64,000 bases of DNA from Microtetraspora glauca (GCA_001570385.1 BBYL01000013.1:124001-188000); one strand, 5' to 3'. Numbered from the stretch's first letter, positions 25,523 through 32,995 are shown. Translations and numbers: made by a program. Notes: generated by a model not told the origin, from the letters alone.

Positions 25523-26632
25523 GTGAAGGGAAAACGCACCAGCGCGGCCGTCGTGGCCTGCGTGACCGTGTCACTGCTGGCAACACCTGCCGTGACCACC
25601 GCCGCGGCGGCCGACACGAGCCCGAGCAGTCGGCCGAATTTGCAGGCGATACTGGACAAGGCCGTCGCCGACGGCTCGGTTGCCGCCATCGCCGAAGTTC
25701 GCGACGGAGACAAGACCTGGCGAGCCGCGAGCGGCAAGGCGAAGCTGAACAACGCCCAGCCGGCTCCGGTGAACGGGCGGTTCCGGGCCGGGAGCGTCAC
25801 CAAGTCATTCACGGCGACCGTGGTGCTTCAACTCGTGGGAGAGGGAAAGCTGCGACTGTCCGACAGCGTGGAACAGTGGCTGCCGGGGCTCGTGGACAAG
25901 GGCGCCGACATCACGATCAGGCACCTCCTCCAGCACACCAGCGGCCTTCCCGAGTACTCGACGGGCATGATGGACGAGGCGGGCATCCCCAAGGAGCGCT
26001 ATCGCACCTGGTCGGCACGCGAACTGGTGGAAAGGGCGGACAAGCTTCCGCGCGATTTCCCGCCCGGGACCGACTACAGGTACTCCAACACGAACTACAT
26101 CGTGCTCGGCATGCTGATCGAGAAGGTCACCGGCAGGCCGTACGCGACAGAGGTCAGGGAGCGGATCCTGCGGCCGCTCGGCTTGCGGCACACCCGCGTT
26201 CCTGGGGCCTCTCCGGAGGTGTACGGCCCGCACGCCCACGCTTATGTGCCGGTCACCAGGGGCGGCACGGTCGTCCCTGTTGACGTCACGCGGTTCAATC
26301 CCACGATGGCCGGTGCGGCGGGCGAGATCATTTCCACGAACGAGGACATCAACCGGTTCTACCGCGCCCTGTTGCAGGGCAAGCTGCTCCGTCCTGGTCT
26401 GCTGAAGGAGATGAAGGACCCCGGCACGGCGAAGGGGTACGGGCTGGGGCTGGAGGTGGCACCCCTGCCCTGCGGCACTGCGTTCGGTCACGGCGGCGGT
26501 GGCCCAGGCTTCCTCGTGGTGGCGTTCAGTTCGGCCGACGGTTCGCGACAGGTCACATTGTCGATCACCACGTTCTCCGGCGACCCCCATAAGGCGGCCA
26601 TGACCCTGATGACCTCTGCGCTGTGCCCTTAG
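25523..26632 (+). CDS. Secreted serine hydrolase, D-Ala-D-Ala carboxypeptidase-like
   Basis: A 369-residue secreted protein. It starts at GTG 25523 with a strong GGAGG site and has a signal peptide with cleavage near AAAAA-DT. The beta-lactamase/PBP fold shows S-V-T-K in 'RAGSVTKSFTATVVLQLVGE', Y-S-N in 'DYRYSNTNYIVLGMLIE' and H-G-G in 'FGHGGGGPGFLVV', the full catalytic triad of class C/R61-type DD-peptidases. Its length is normal for the family. It is distinct from the 13401 protein, which has C-terminal membrane helices. It probably acts on peptidoglycan peptides or esters outside the cell. It is intact although surrounded by relics, and so may be cargo. Confidence 0.9.
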   Translation: MKGKRTSAAVVACVTVSLLATPAVTTAAAADTSPSSRPNLQAILDKAVADGSVAAIAEVRDGDKTWRAASGKAKLNNAQPAPVNGRFRAGSVTKSFTATVVLQLVGEGKLRLSDSVEQWLPGLVDKGADITIRHLLQHTSGLPEYSTGMMDEAGIPKERYRTWSARELVERADKLPRDFPPGTDYRYSNTNYIVLGMLIEKVTGRPYATEVRERILRPLGLRHTRVPGASPEVYGPHAHAYVPVTRGGTVVPVDVTRFNPTMAGAAGEIISTNEDINRFYRALLQGKLLRPGLLKEMKDPGTAKGYGLGLEVAPLPCGTAFGHGGGGPGFLVVAFSSADGSRQVTLSITTFSGDPHKAAMTLMTSALCP

Positions 26633-26774
26633 AGGGCGTCAAAGGCCGAGGTTAGGGCGGTTGGAAGTTCAAGCTCGTCTTGGTGGTGAAGGCGGCCGGC
26701 CGTGATGCGCTTGGCCACCGTCGCGTAGACCCGGGTCATCCGGCAGACCCAGGGCATCCGGGGCTACGGTGGCC

Positions 26775-26952
26775 AAGGAGTTATTCACCGCGACACGCGA
26801 CGCAAGCGGGCTCAAGGCGGGCTTCTACTACTGGCTGTAGGGGTGGCACAACACACCGGGGCGCCACGGGTCCGCGGCTACGTCAAGAACTACATGCTCC
26901 CGCAGATGCGGGAGCTCATCGAGGGCTACGCCCCCGACATCATCTGGCCCGG
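26775..26952 (+). pseudogene. Alpha-L-fucosidase (GH29) relic
   Basis: The frames read 'KELFTATRDASGLKAGFYYW' with a stop, then 'YVKNYMLPQMRELIEGYAPD' and 'IIWP'. This reproduces a GH29 core block (family phrase: AVR..GLKFGxYYS.. then Y...Q..EL...Y.PDxLW). Only about 60 codons remain, with an in-frame TAG and a frame change between the parts. The region runs straight into the integrase relic. Confidence 0.7.
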
Positions 26953-27104
26953 ATGGAGCACGACAGCGACCGGCGGCGCTGATCTACCAGCATGCCACCC
27001 GCGACGCTGACCAGAAGATCGCCCATGCGCTGAGCGCTTGCGTTGAGGCCGAGCGGAAGAACGACGAAGAGAGCTCGACCGATGTGCCGGTCTCGAAGGG
27101 TTAA
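26953..27104 (+). pseudogene. C-terminal relic of a tyrosine-recombinase integrase
   Basis: After a small frame error the frame reads 'ALIYQHATRDADQKIAHALS' and 'ACVEAERKNDEESS', ending at TAA 27102. It is preceded by 'MEHDSD', the counterpart of the family's M-G-H-S-S. This is the tail of actinomycete phage-type integrases, including the active-site Tyr in 'IYQH'. It lies 59 bp from the intact tRNA-Ala, where an int gene sits in a live element. Confidence 0.82.
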
Positions 27105-27121
27105 TGGCACGTTAATGGCCC

Positions 27122-27156
27122 GAACGCCGCTCCTCTTGATCGAGGAAGCGGCGTTC
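27122..27156 (+). terminator. Hairpin terminator after the integrase relic
   Basis: Arms GAACGCCGCT(CCTC) and (GAGG)AAGCGGCGTTC form a 14-bp stem with one bulged A. It stands between the integrase tail and tRNA-Ala, 7 bp before the tRNA 3' end. Confidence 0.75.
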
Positions 27157-27163
27157 TCGCAGG

Positions 27164-27236
27164 TGGAGCCTAGGAGATTCGAACTCCTGACATCCTGCTT
27201 GCAAAGCAGGCGCTCTGCCAACTGAGCTAAGGCCCC
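27164..27236 (-). tRNA. tRNA-Ala (anticodon TGC)
   Basis: A complete 73-nt cloverleaf. The acceptor stem GGGGCCT pairs with AGGCTCC (one G-U), the D-arm holds GCTCAGTTGGCAGAGC, and the anticodon arm is CCTGC-TTTGCAA-GCAGG with anticodon TGC. The T-arm is AGGAG-TTCGAAT-CTCCT and the discriminator is A. No CCA is encoded. It is the only intact tRNA-Ala in the window and seems to be the restored insertion target. Confidence 0.95.
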
Positions 27237-27309
27237 CTTAGAACAAGCCCGCTACCTGTGGAAACGCAGATGATCGCGAAATTGTTCGGCATGGACACCG
27301 TAGCAACAG

Positions 27310-27535
27310 CGTAGGCTTCCGCGCCACTCGACCTATCCACACCAACCCGGGCCGAACCCGCTACATCCAGTCCGGGCACTTCGAGGTCAAGGTCACGCTC
27401 GCCGGCGAGCCGCCCCGGGAGCGGTCGACGACGTACGCCACGCCGAAGGGCGAGGCACTCATCTGGCGGCGCCTGTACGAGGCTGGGATCACGATTTCTC
27501 GACCCGCTCCGCGCCACGGGGCCGAAGCAGCCTAG
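27310..27535 (+). pseudogene. Phage antirepressor (KilAC-like) C-terminal relic
   Basis: The plus strand reads 'PGRTRYIQSGHFEVKVTLAG' then 'EPPRERSTTYATPKGEALIW' and 'RRLYEAG', with a stop at 27535. The end (T-P-K-G-x-x-x-I/L-x-R-R-L) matches KilAC-type antirepressor C-termini. There is no start codon, and the upstream DNA is out of frame. It lies just beyond the 5' end of tRNA-Ala, suggesting a second, phage-derived element on that side. Confidence 0.5.
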
Positions 27536-27816
27536 GCACGCAGCGCGTCCGTGATCCATTGGCGGCCCCACCGACCTTAGGGTCGGCGGGGCCGCGTATC
27601 GTCAGCCGTTCACGGAGCGGCGTTCCGACACTCCGACCTCGAGATCCCTTCCGGCCTGCCCGCGCTCCTCGTGAACGTCAGGTCGGGAACAACCACGTCC
27701 CCATGGAACGCGGAAGCCGTTGAAACGGTCTTCCAGGTGCTGCGACAGCACACCTGCCGGTTTCACCAGGGCGAGACCGACCGGCCCGGCGGTCTACGGC
27801 CGGAGAGGGTGCTTAC
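27536..27816. other. Intergenic region, no gene supported
   Basis: About 280 bp. A short palindromic stretch CCCCACCGACCTTAGGGTCGGCGGGG (27567-27592) could be a terminator-like hairpin. Nothing else is recognised. Confidence 0.4.
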
Positions 27817-28311
27817 CTAATCCCGGGTGGGAAAGGTGATCAGGAAGCCATTGCCTGCGGCGTTGCCGTTGCCACCGTTGCCGCCGTTGGCATTGTTGTT
27901 GCCGCCGCCGGCGATCGAGCCACCGTTGCCGCCATTGCCGCCGCGGGCCGCGACGAGCTGGGCGAGAAAGGCGGCGGCCGGGATGTCGAAGTCCCGTTCC
28001 TCCCTGACCTCACGCTCTTGCCGCACCTCCGGCTGGCGGACCCGGATGTTATTGATCAGGTTCTGGCGCTGCCGCTGGTGCTGACGCTGGTCCTCTCGCT
28101 GGTGCTGGCGGTTGCGGTTGTGGTTGCGGTTCCAGTTACGGTTCCGCTGGCCGCGACCCCAGCCGCCCCCGCCCCAGCTGGCGAAGCCTCCCGCCTGAAC
28201 GACGGACGCGCTCGCCGCGGTGGCCGTGGTGGCGGCGGACAGCGCGACCGCCCCGCCGGTCAACGCGGCGCCGACGGCCAGCAGCCCGACGAGACTCTTA
28301 AACTTGGACAT
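27817..28311 (-). CDS. Secreted low-complexity Arg/Asn/Gln and Gly/Asn-rich protein
   Basis: About 164 residues, starting at ATG 28311 behind GGGGGAG. A signal peptide ('SKFKSLVGLLAVGAALTGG', cleavage near TATAA-SA) is followed by 'FASWGGGGWGRGQ', a repeat zone of alternating N-R, N-H and Q-H ('NRNWNRNHNRNRQHQRED'), a short charged helix ('RQPEVRQEREVREERDFD') and a Gly-Asn C-terminus ('GGNGGNGGSIAGGGNNNANG'). The ending is 'FLITFPTRD'. I recognise no family. The composition suggests an unstructured, basic, possibly wall- or nucleic-acid-binding exported protein. Confidence 0.75.
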   Translation of the reverse strand: MSKFKSLVGLLAVGAALTGGAVALSAATTATAASASVVQAGGFASWGGGGWGRGQRNRNWNRNHNRNRQHQREDQRQHQRQRQNLINNIRVRQPEVRQEREVREERDFDIPAAAFLAQLVAARGGNGGNGGSIAGGGNNNANGGNGGNGNAAGNGFLITFPTRD

Positions 28312-28953
28312 AGCGATTCTCCCCCGAAAAGGAATCGATTCCTCTAGACGCTCGAACATCTCCGCCATTCATGCCGAAGAATGCCCCGGATCACCCCCGA
28401 TAGGGCTATTTCCGCATCGTCTGGATCTCCAGAACCACGCAATGACAAACACCGCCATACCGTTCTTAGGCAGCTCTTGTCGTGTCATTGATCAACAAAA
28501 GCTCGAGATCGCGGTCTGACCATGATCTGACTGGAAGGCGCACAGCGAGATTCCGCGTGACGCCGGAGGTCGATAGCGCCGTCCGAGGACGCTCCGCACG
28601 CTGGCCGCGCCGAGTAGCTGCCTGTGGTCGACGTGCGGTCAGTGACGATCGGCGAGAGCGCCTGATCGGCTGATCCTGCGATTTCAGACCGCGTCAGACG
28701 ACACCGAAATACAGCGCCTAATTGGGGTCGCACACCGTAAATTCGGCTGTGGGCGCCGGACGCGCCTGTGGGAGGTCGCCGAGGCCACCCTGGCGACGAA
28801 TCCGGACACCGAGGATCGACGTTCACCTCACGACTCGCCGGATCGATCGGCCCTCTCGTAGTGAAGCCCCGCCCGCCAAATCATCCTTCCCGAGAGCCCG
28901 CAAGGAACGTGGGCTGATCCGGCATGCGCACGCACCATCGGCACGCTCGTCGC
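28312..28953. other. Long intergenic region with one repeat copy and a coding-like relic
   Basis: 640 bp between two minus-strand genes. It carries the first copy of a 77-bp direct repeat (28671-28747). On the plus strand a relic frame reads 'QTASDDTEIQRLIGVAHRKF', 'GCGRRTRLWEVAEATLATNP', stopping near 28860. This looks like coding DNA from an element gene that I cannot name. Confidence 0.5.
28671..28747. repeat. 77-bp direct repeat, copy 1
   Basis: It matches 30837-30912 with about a dozen substitutions and one indel. Both encode 'LQTASDDAELQRLIG'-like residues. The copies bracket the TetR/oxidoreductase pair. Confidence 0.8.
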
Positions 28954-29547
28954 CTATGGACGGCGAGTGAGTCCATCCATGACCAGGGAGAAGAGGTGCT
29001 CACGCCGGGCAGCGACGGAAGGCGCCTGCTCGGCGATCCAGCTCACGGCGTTGACCAGCGCGAACAGGTCCGTGCCGTCGACGTCGGCGCGGATTCGGCC
29101 GGCGTCCTGAGCGCGCTTCAACAGACGGGCCCCGGCCTCACGCATCGCCAGGCACGACGCGTGCAGAGGCGAGCTCTCGTCGCTGAGCGTCGTCATCATC
29201 GACGCGGCCAGGCCGCGATAGGCGGTGGAGCCCGCGGTGAAGTCGCGGAGCCACTCCATCAACGCCTCCTCCGGCGCGGCGGCGGCCGCGAGCGAATCAG
29301 CCTTCACCGAGAGGCGGTCGAACCCCTGACAGAGCAGCGTCTGGAGCAACGCGTCGCGAGTCGGGAAGTGCCGGTAGAACGTGCCCATCCCGACACCGGC
29401 CCGACGGGCGATGTCGCGGAGCGAGGCCTGGGTGCCCTGCTCATCGACGACGGTTCTGGCCGCGTCGAGGATGCGGGCGCGGTTGCGCTGTGCGTCGGCG
29501 CGCTGCGCGCGTTGCGGATCCGGATCGGACGCCGTCTTCCCGGTCAT
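28954..29547 (-). CDS. TetR-family repressor of the divergent oxidoreductase gene
   Basis: A 197-residue TetR protein starting at ATG 29547. The HTH is 'RARILDAARTVVDEQGTQAS' followed by 'LRDIARRAGVGMGTFYRHFP'. The C-terminal helical domain has the usual length for the SACE_7040/TetR_C type and ends 'LVMDGLTRRP'. The gene is divergent from the quinone oxidoreductase with 120 bp between starts. That space holds two copies of the palindrome GGAGC-N3-GCTCC around a promoter, which makes autoregulation and control of the oxidoreductase very likely. Confidence 0.9.
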   Translation of the reverse strand: MTGKTASDPDPQRAQRADAQRNRARILDAARTVVDEQGTQASLRDIARRAGVGMGTFYRHFPTRDALLQTLLCQGFDRLSVKADSLAAAAAPEEALMEWLRDFTAGSTAYRGLAASMMTTLSDESSPLHASCLAMREAGARLLKRAQDAGRIRADVDGTDLFALVNAVSWIAEQAPSVAARREHLFSLVMDGLTRRP

Positions 29548-29563
29548 GCGCGACTCCTCGGCA

Positions 29564-29610
29564 TTGACAATCGGAGCGGCGCTCCGGTTAGTATCTGGAG
29601 CACCGCTCCG
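29564..29610 (+). promoter_or_regulatory. Promoter with two TetR operators
   Basis: A perfect TTGACA (29564-29569) and TAGTAT (29589-29594) are 19 bp apart and point at the oxidoreductase gene. CGGAGC-GGC-GCTCCG (29572-29586) lies between the boxes, and TGGAGC-ACC-GCTCCG (29596-29610) lies just after the -10. The two palindromes are centred 24 bp apart, a good layout for repression by two TetR dimers. Confidence 0.85.
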
Positions 29611-29667
29611 GATCGTACCGGGAACACGTCCCGTCGACCAAAGCCACCTGCGAGTCAGGAGAAGACG

Positions 29668-30645
29668 ATGCCGAGAACAACGATGAAGGCGGTGCGGGTG
29701 CATGCCTTCGGCGGCCCCGAGGCCCTGGTGTACGAGGAGGTCCCGCGCCCTGAGCCCGGGCCCGGCGAGGTGCTCGTCCGCGTACACGCCGCCTGCCTGA
29801 ACCCGCCCGACTGGTACGGGCGCACAGGGTTCGCGAACATCCCGGAGGAGATACGGCCGCGGCTCTCCCTGCCATGGACTCCGGGCTCGGACATCTCGGG
29901 CGTCGTCGCCGCCGTCGGCCCGGAGGTGACCGATCTGACCGAGGGAGACGCCGTGTTCGGACTGGTGCGCTTTCCCGATATCCACAACGGCGGCAAGGGC
30001 TACGCCGAGTACACGACCTCGCCCGTGTCCCACCTCGCCCGTAAGCCGGAGAGCATCGACCACGTGCGGGCAGCCGGCGTGCCGATGGCGGGACTCACCG
30101 CGTACCAGTTCCTCTTCGACCATGTACGGCTCGAACCCGGCAGAACCGTGCTCGTCAACGGCGCGGCCGGTGGGGTCGGCCACTTCCTCGTGCAACTCGC
30201 CAAAACCAGGGACGCACACGTGATCGCCGTAGCCTCGGGACGCCACAAGGAGTTCCTCCGCGGCCTGGGCGTCGACGAGTTCATCGACTACACCATCACC
30301 GACGTGGCGAAGGCGGTACGCGGCGTCGACCACCTCCTGGACACCGTGGGCGGTCCCCGAGGCCACCGGTTCCTCCCAGTCGTCAGGGCGGGAGGCACGA
30401 TCAGTCCGGTCTTCTTCGGCGAGTACCACCACGACCGCGCGACCGAGTTGGGCATCACCTTCGCACCAGGCCAGGTCCACTCCGACGGGGCGCAGATGGC
30501 CGAGCTGGCACGATTGATCGACACCGGTGCCGTACGCGTCGGCATCGACAGCGTCTTCCCGCTTGCTGACGCGGCCAGGGCTCATGACCGCGCTGAACAA
30601 GGGCACATCCAAGGAAAGATCGTCCTGCAAGTTGTCGAGGAGTAG
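29668..30645 (+). CDS. NADP-dependent quinone oxidoreductase-like protein (MDR superfamily)
   Basis: A 325-residue zinc-free medium-chain reductase. The start ATG 29668 follows AGGAG. The N-terminal GroES-like part has 'MKAVRVHAFGGPEALVYEEV' and 'LNPPDWYGRTGF'. The nucleotide loop is 'VLVNGAAGGVGHFLVQLAK' (GxxGxxG), and the C-terminus is 'ARAHDRAEQGHIQGKIVLQV' (family H-x-x-x-x-x-G-x-x-G-K-x-V-L). No structural zinc Cys set is visible. The likely reaction is NADPH-dependent reduction of quinones or enones, induced when the TetR ligand is present. Confidence 0.92.
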   Translation: MPRTTMKAVRVHAFGGPEALVYEEVPRPEPGPGEVLVRVHAACLNPPDWYGRTGFANIPEEIRPRLSLPWTPGSDISGVVAAVGPEVTDLTEGDAVFGLVRFPDIHNGGKGYAEYTTSPVSHLARKPESIDHVRAAGVPMAGLTAYQFLFDHVRLEPGRTVLVNGAAGGVGHFLVQLAKTRDAHVIAVASGRHKEFLRGLGVDEFIDYTITDVAKAVRGVDHLLDTVGGPRGHRFLPVVRAGGTISPVFFGEYHHDRATELGITFAPGQVHSDGAQMAELARLIDTGAVRVGIDSVFPLADAARAHDRAEQGHIQGKIVLQVVEE

Positions 30646-30836
30646 GACCAGGCTCCCGCCCTGCCGCCGGGCCCCGCCGTCAGGGAGGGGCGAGGGCCGA
30701 CAGGGTGGTCGGCCCAACAGCGGAGGGCCCGAACACGCTGGTGGCCCGGCCCGCGCACCGGAGCGCCTCCTGGGCGTACAAGCGGCCCCCAACTGAGCTG
30801 AACGACCACACGGTCGGTGAGGGGTACCTGATCATT

Positions 30837-30912
30837 CGATCCGGCGATTGCAGACCGCGTCGGACGATGCCGAATTACAGCGCCTGATCGGGTCGCACAC
30901 CGTAGGTTCAGC
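30837..30912. repeat. 77-bp direct repeat, copy 2
   Basis: Copy of 28671-28747 (same orientation, one indel). It lies 22 bp before a GGCC hairpin and 76 bp before the tRNA-Ala 5'-half copy. Confidence 0.8.
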
Positions 30913-30933
30913 GATTGTCGTTGACACACGAAA

Positions 30934-30957
30934 GGCCAGGACAATAAGGCCCTGGCC
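30934..30957 (+). terminator. GGCC-type hairpin before the tRNA-Ala 5'-half copy
   Basis: GGCCAGG (30934-30940) and CCTGGCC (30951-30957) enclose a 10-base loop. It has the same AAAGGCC lead as the hairpins at 18.8, 60.0 and 63.8 kb. Confidence 0.7.
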
Positions 30958-30987
30958 ATAAGTTACACACCGTATGAGGTGCAGGGA

Positions 30988-31026
30988 CTTGCAAAGCAGG
31001 CGCCCTGCCAACTGAGCCGAGGCCCC
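30988..31026 (-). repeat. tRNA-Ala 5'-half copy (attachment-site repeat)
   Basis: 39 bp equal, with three mismatches, to the 5' half of tRNA-Ala (27198-27236). It begins exactly at CTTGCAAAG, where the 3'-half copy at 18.85 kb ends. Joining the two halves at that 9-mer would rebuild a full 73-nt tRNA gene. Confidence 0.88.
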
Positions 31027-31042
31027 AGGGGCCAGGGAAGGT

Positions 31043-31762
31043 CTACCGGGCGGAAGTGGCAGCGTGGTGCGCGCCGACCCCGCTGCCGGTGAGCAGACCC
31101 GGGAACTCCGCGATCGATTCGACGATGTGCGTGGCACCGCCCTCGATGAGACGGTCGCGGCTGTGGCCGGCGGACAGCATGCCGGCGACGATCGAGGCGC
31201 CCGCGCGCCTGCCGGAGAGCATGTCGTTCTCCGAGTCGCCGAGAACGGCCACCTCTCGTACGTCCTTGATGCCGGCTCGCAGAACGGCGGTGAGGACCAT
31301 GTCCGGGAAGGGACGTCCCCGTCCGGCGCAGTCCTCGGGGCAGAGAGCGAAGTCGAGCTCACCGGCCCATCCGAGCGTGCCGAGGACACGTCCGAGCGTG
31401 GACCTGCTGAACCCCGTGATCAGGGCGATCTTGATGTCGGCCTCGCGGAGCTTTTCCAGCGCCTCGACGGCTTCCGGGAGCGGGAACAGCCCCGTCCTCT
31501 CGATGGCTCCCTCGTAGGAGCGCTCGAAGGTCAGGTTGGCCGCCTGCGCCTGGGCCTCGTTGCCGGGGAAGATGCCCCTGAAGACCTCGATCGTCGGGCA
31601 TCCCCGGGACCTGTGCACGTGCACCATGGCGCGTGCGTACGCACTGGTCCCGGGGACGATGCCCTGAGTGGCGATCGCCTCAGCGAACGCCCGCTCCACC
31701 ATGGCGATGTCGCCGATCGTGGTGCCGGCCAGATCAAGACAGGCCAGCCTCACGGGTGTCAT
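31043..31762 (-). CDS. Phosphonatase-like HAD hydrolase
   Basis: A 239-residue HAD-superfamily hydrolase starting at ATG 31762. Motif I is 'ACLDLAGTTIGD', the D-x-A-G-T form that marks the phosphonatase-like branch. The helical cap (about 20-95) is followed by motif II in 'IALITGFSRSTLG', Lys/Arg in 'GRGRPFPDMV' and motif IV 'VAVLGDSENDMLSGRRAGAS'. It lacks a clear cap-domain lysine like that used by phosphonoacetaldehyde hydrolase for its Schiff base, so it is more likely a phosphatase on a small organophosphate. It lies in the same orientation as and 39 bp downstream of the DLW-39 gene. Confidence 0.88.
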   Translation of the reverse strand: MTPVRLACLDLAGTTIGDIAMVERAFAEAIATQGIVPGTSAYARAMVHVHRSRGCPTIEVFRGIFPGNEAQAQAANLTFERSYEGAIERTGLFPLPEAVEALEKLREADIKIALITGFSRSTLGRVLGTLGWAGELDFALCPEDCAGRGRPFPDMVLTAVLRAGIKDVREVAVLGDSENDMLSGRRAGASIVAGMLSAGHSRDRLIEGGATHIVESIAEFPGLLTGSGVGAHHAATSAR

Positions 31763-31801
31763 GCCCGTTCCTTCCCCACGATCAAGGTCCATCCCCGGTG
31801 G

Positions 31802-31921
31802 TCAGTTCTCGCTGCCGGTGGCCTCAGTCCACAGGTCCAGCTCGGCGCGGTCCGCCTGCACCTTGCGCCAGACGAGCAGTCCCCCAAGAGCGACCAGCGC
31901 GAGAACGAGCAGCTTCTTCAC
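31802..31921 (-). CDS. DLW-39 family micro-protein, exactly 39 aa
   Basis: The gene starts at GTG 31921 behind a GGGG site and encodes 39 residues: a hydrophobic N-terminal segment ('KKLLVLALVALGGLLVW'), then a short polar tail 'RKVQADRAELDLWTEATG' ending SEN. The tail carries the D-L-W triplet for which this actinobacterial family is named, and the length is exactly canonical. It is probably a single-pass membrane peptide of unknown role. In several actinomycetes I recall it near gyrA and the tRNA-Ile/tRNA-Ala pair, which fits the tRNAs in this window. Confidence 0.85.
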   Translation of the reverse strand: MKKLLVLALVALGGLLVWRKVQADRAELDLWTEATGSEN

Positions 31922-32208
31922 GGTGTGACCCCACTTCTATGACGGTCTCACCTGCCGGGTGAGACAACGCCCGGTTCTACGGTTCCCTGCAGCCTAGCAA
32001 GGGATCGGCGTTCAGCCCTGCTCACGATAGAACCGGTTGGACCCAATCAAAGGACCGACCGGCCCGTATAGCAGGCCGCACGACTGGCGACGCGCGGTGT
32101 ACTACCTCAGATTTCCCAGGTCACAGGCTCGCTAATCCCGGGAGGGCGAGCGGAACACCTGGACTTTCGGACAACCATCACCTACTCCGCTCTGAGCAAA
32201 AACGATTC
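31922..32208. other. Intergenic region, no gene supported
   Basis: 287 bp upstream of DLW-39 and downstream of the ATPase gene. No feature is recognised beyond DLW-39's ribosome site. Confidence 0.4.
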
Positions 32209-32592
32209 TCAGGGGATGGCGGCCGAGAGGAGGACGGTCGTACCATCTGGTCCGGTCCGGATGGTGACGTCCGCGAGGCGGTGCATCAGCCAGATCCCGC
32301 GGCCACCGAAATCGAACCGGGCCATGCGCTTGCGATGCAGCGTCCTGTCCGGGATCCCGGGGCCGCTGTCGGTGACCTCACAGCGGAGCAGGCCGGGTTC
32401 TCGCCACATGGCGATCCCCCTGGGCGCGATGCCGTACCGGACCGCGTTGGTGACCGCCTCGTGGACGGCGAGAACGAAGTCCTCCAGCGCCATACCCACC
32501 AGACCGGCGTTGCGCGCCGACTCGGTGACCATGTGCCGGACCAGGGTGATCGCGCTGCGGTCGAACTCCAGGCTCAGCAGGGTGCCCGACAC
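32209..32592 (-). CDS. RsbW/SpoIIAB-like ATP-binding regulator
   Basis: A 127-residue single HATPase_c domain. The N-box is 'FVLAVHEAVTNAVRYG', the G1 box 'CEVTDSGPGIPD' and the G2 box 'FGGRGIWLMHRLAD'. The length is typical of actinomycete anti-sigma or regulator kinases. It is followed upstream on the same strand by a DUF397 gene (120 bp away). Proteins of this pair usually accompany an XRE-DUF5753 regulator. A SigB-type sigma factor is encoded 9 kb away, but no direct link is shown by the sequence. Confidence 0.9.
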   Translation of the reverse strand: MSGTLLSLEFDRSAITLVRHMVTESARNAGLVGMALEDFVLAVHEAVTNAVRYGIAPRGIAMWREPGLLRCEVTDSGPGIPDRTLHRKRMARFDFGGRGIWLMHRLADVTIRTGPDGTTVLLSAAIP

Positions 32593-32711
32593 ATCATCAC
32601 CGCCTCTTGCGTCTGCCGCGCTCGTCTCCCTCGCTCCTCACTTCTACTTACCGCCGATGCGGGGCTGACACGTCTTCCGGCCAATTCGCGGAGGAAAGCA
32701 CGCGGGAAGGC

Positions 32712-32951
32712 TCAGCCGCCGACGAGATCGTCGAACTCCCCCGCCTTGACCGCGCGGGCGAACAGGAGCAGGTCAGAGGCGGAGTAGATCAGCGCGGGCC
32801 CCTCGGGATGCCTCGAGTTCCGCATCGCCACGCTCCCGTCGGGGAGTGGTGCGAGCTCGACGCAGTTGCCGTTCGGGTTGCTGTGCCGGCTCTTGCGCCA
32901 CGGAACGTCGCCCAGCTCGGCGGACGGCATCCCGTTGTATACCTCGGTCAT
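32712..32951 (-). CDS. DUF397 protein
   Basis: A 79-residue DUF397 protein. 'VPWRKSRHSNPNGNCVELAP' and 'DGSVAMRNSRHPEGPALIYS', then 'DLLLFARAVKAGEFDDLV', are the complete family pattern. DUF397 proteins act with a neighbouring XRE-DUF5753 regulator in developmental and antibiotic control, and can behave like antitoxin-like partners. Here no XRE gene precedes it; the nearest is 9.5 kb away at 22348. An inverted repeat lies in its upstream region. Confidence 0.93.
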   Translation of the reverse strand: MTEVYNGMPSAELGDVPWRKSRHSNPNGNCVELAPLPDGSVAMRNSRHPEGPALIYSASDLLLFARAVKAGEFDDLVGG

Positions 32952-32995
32952 CCATGCCTCACTCTCTCTTGATCATGGGCAAGAATATGACTCTT

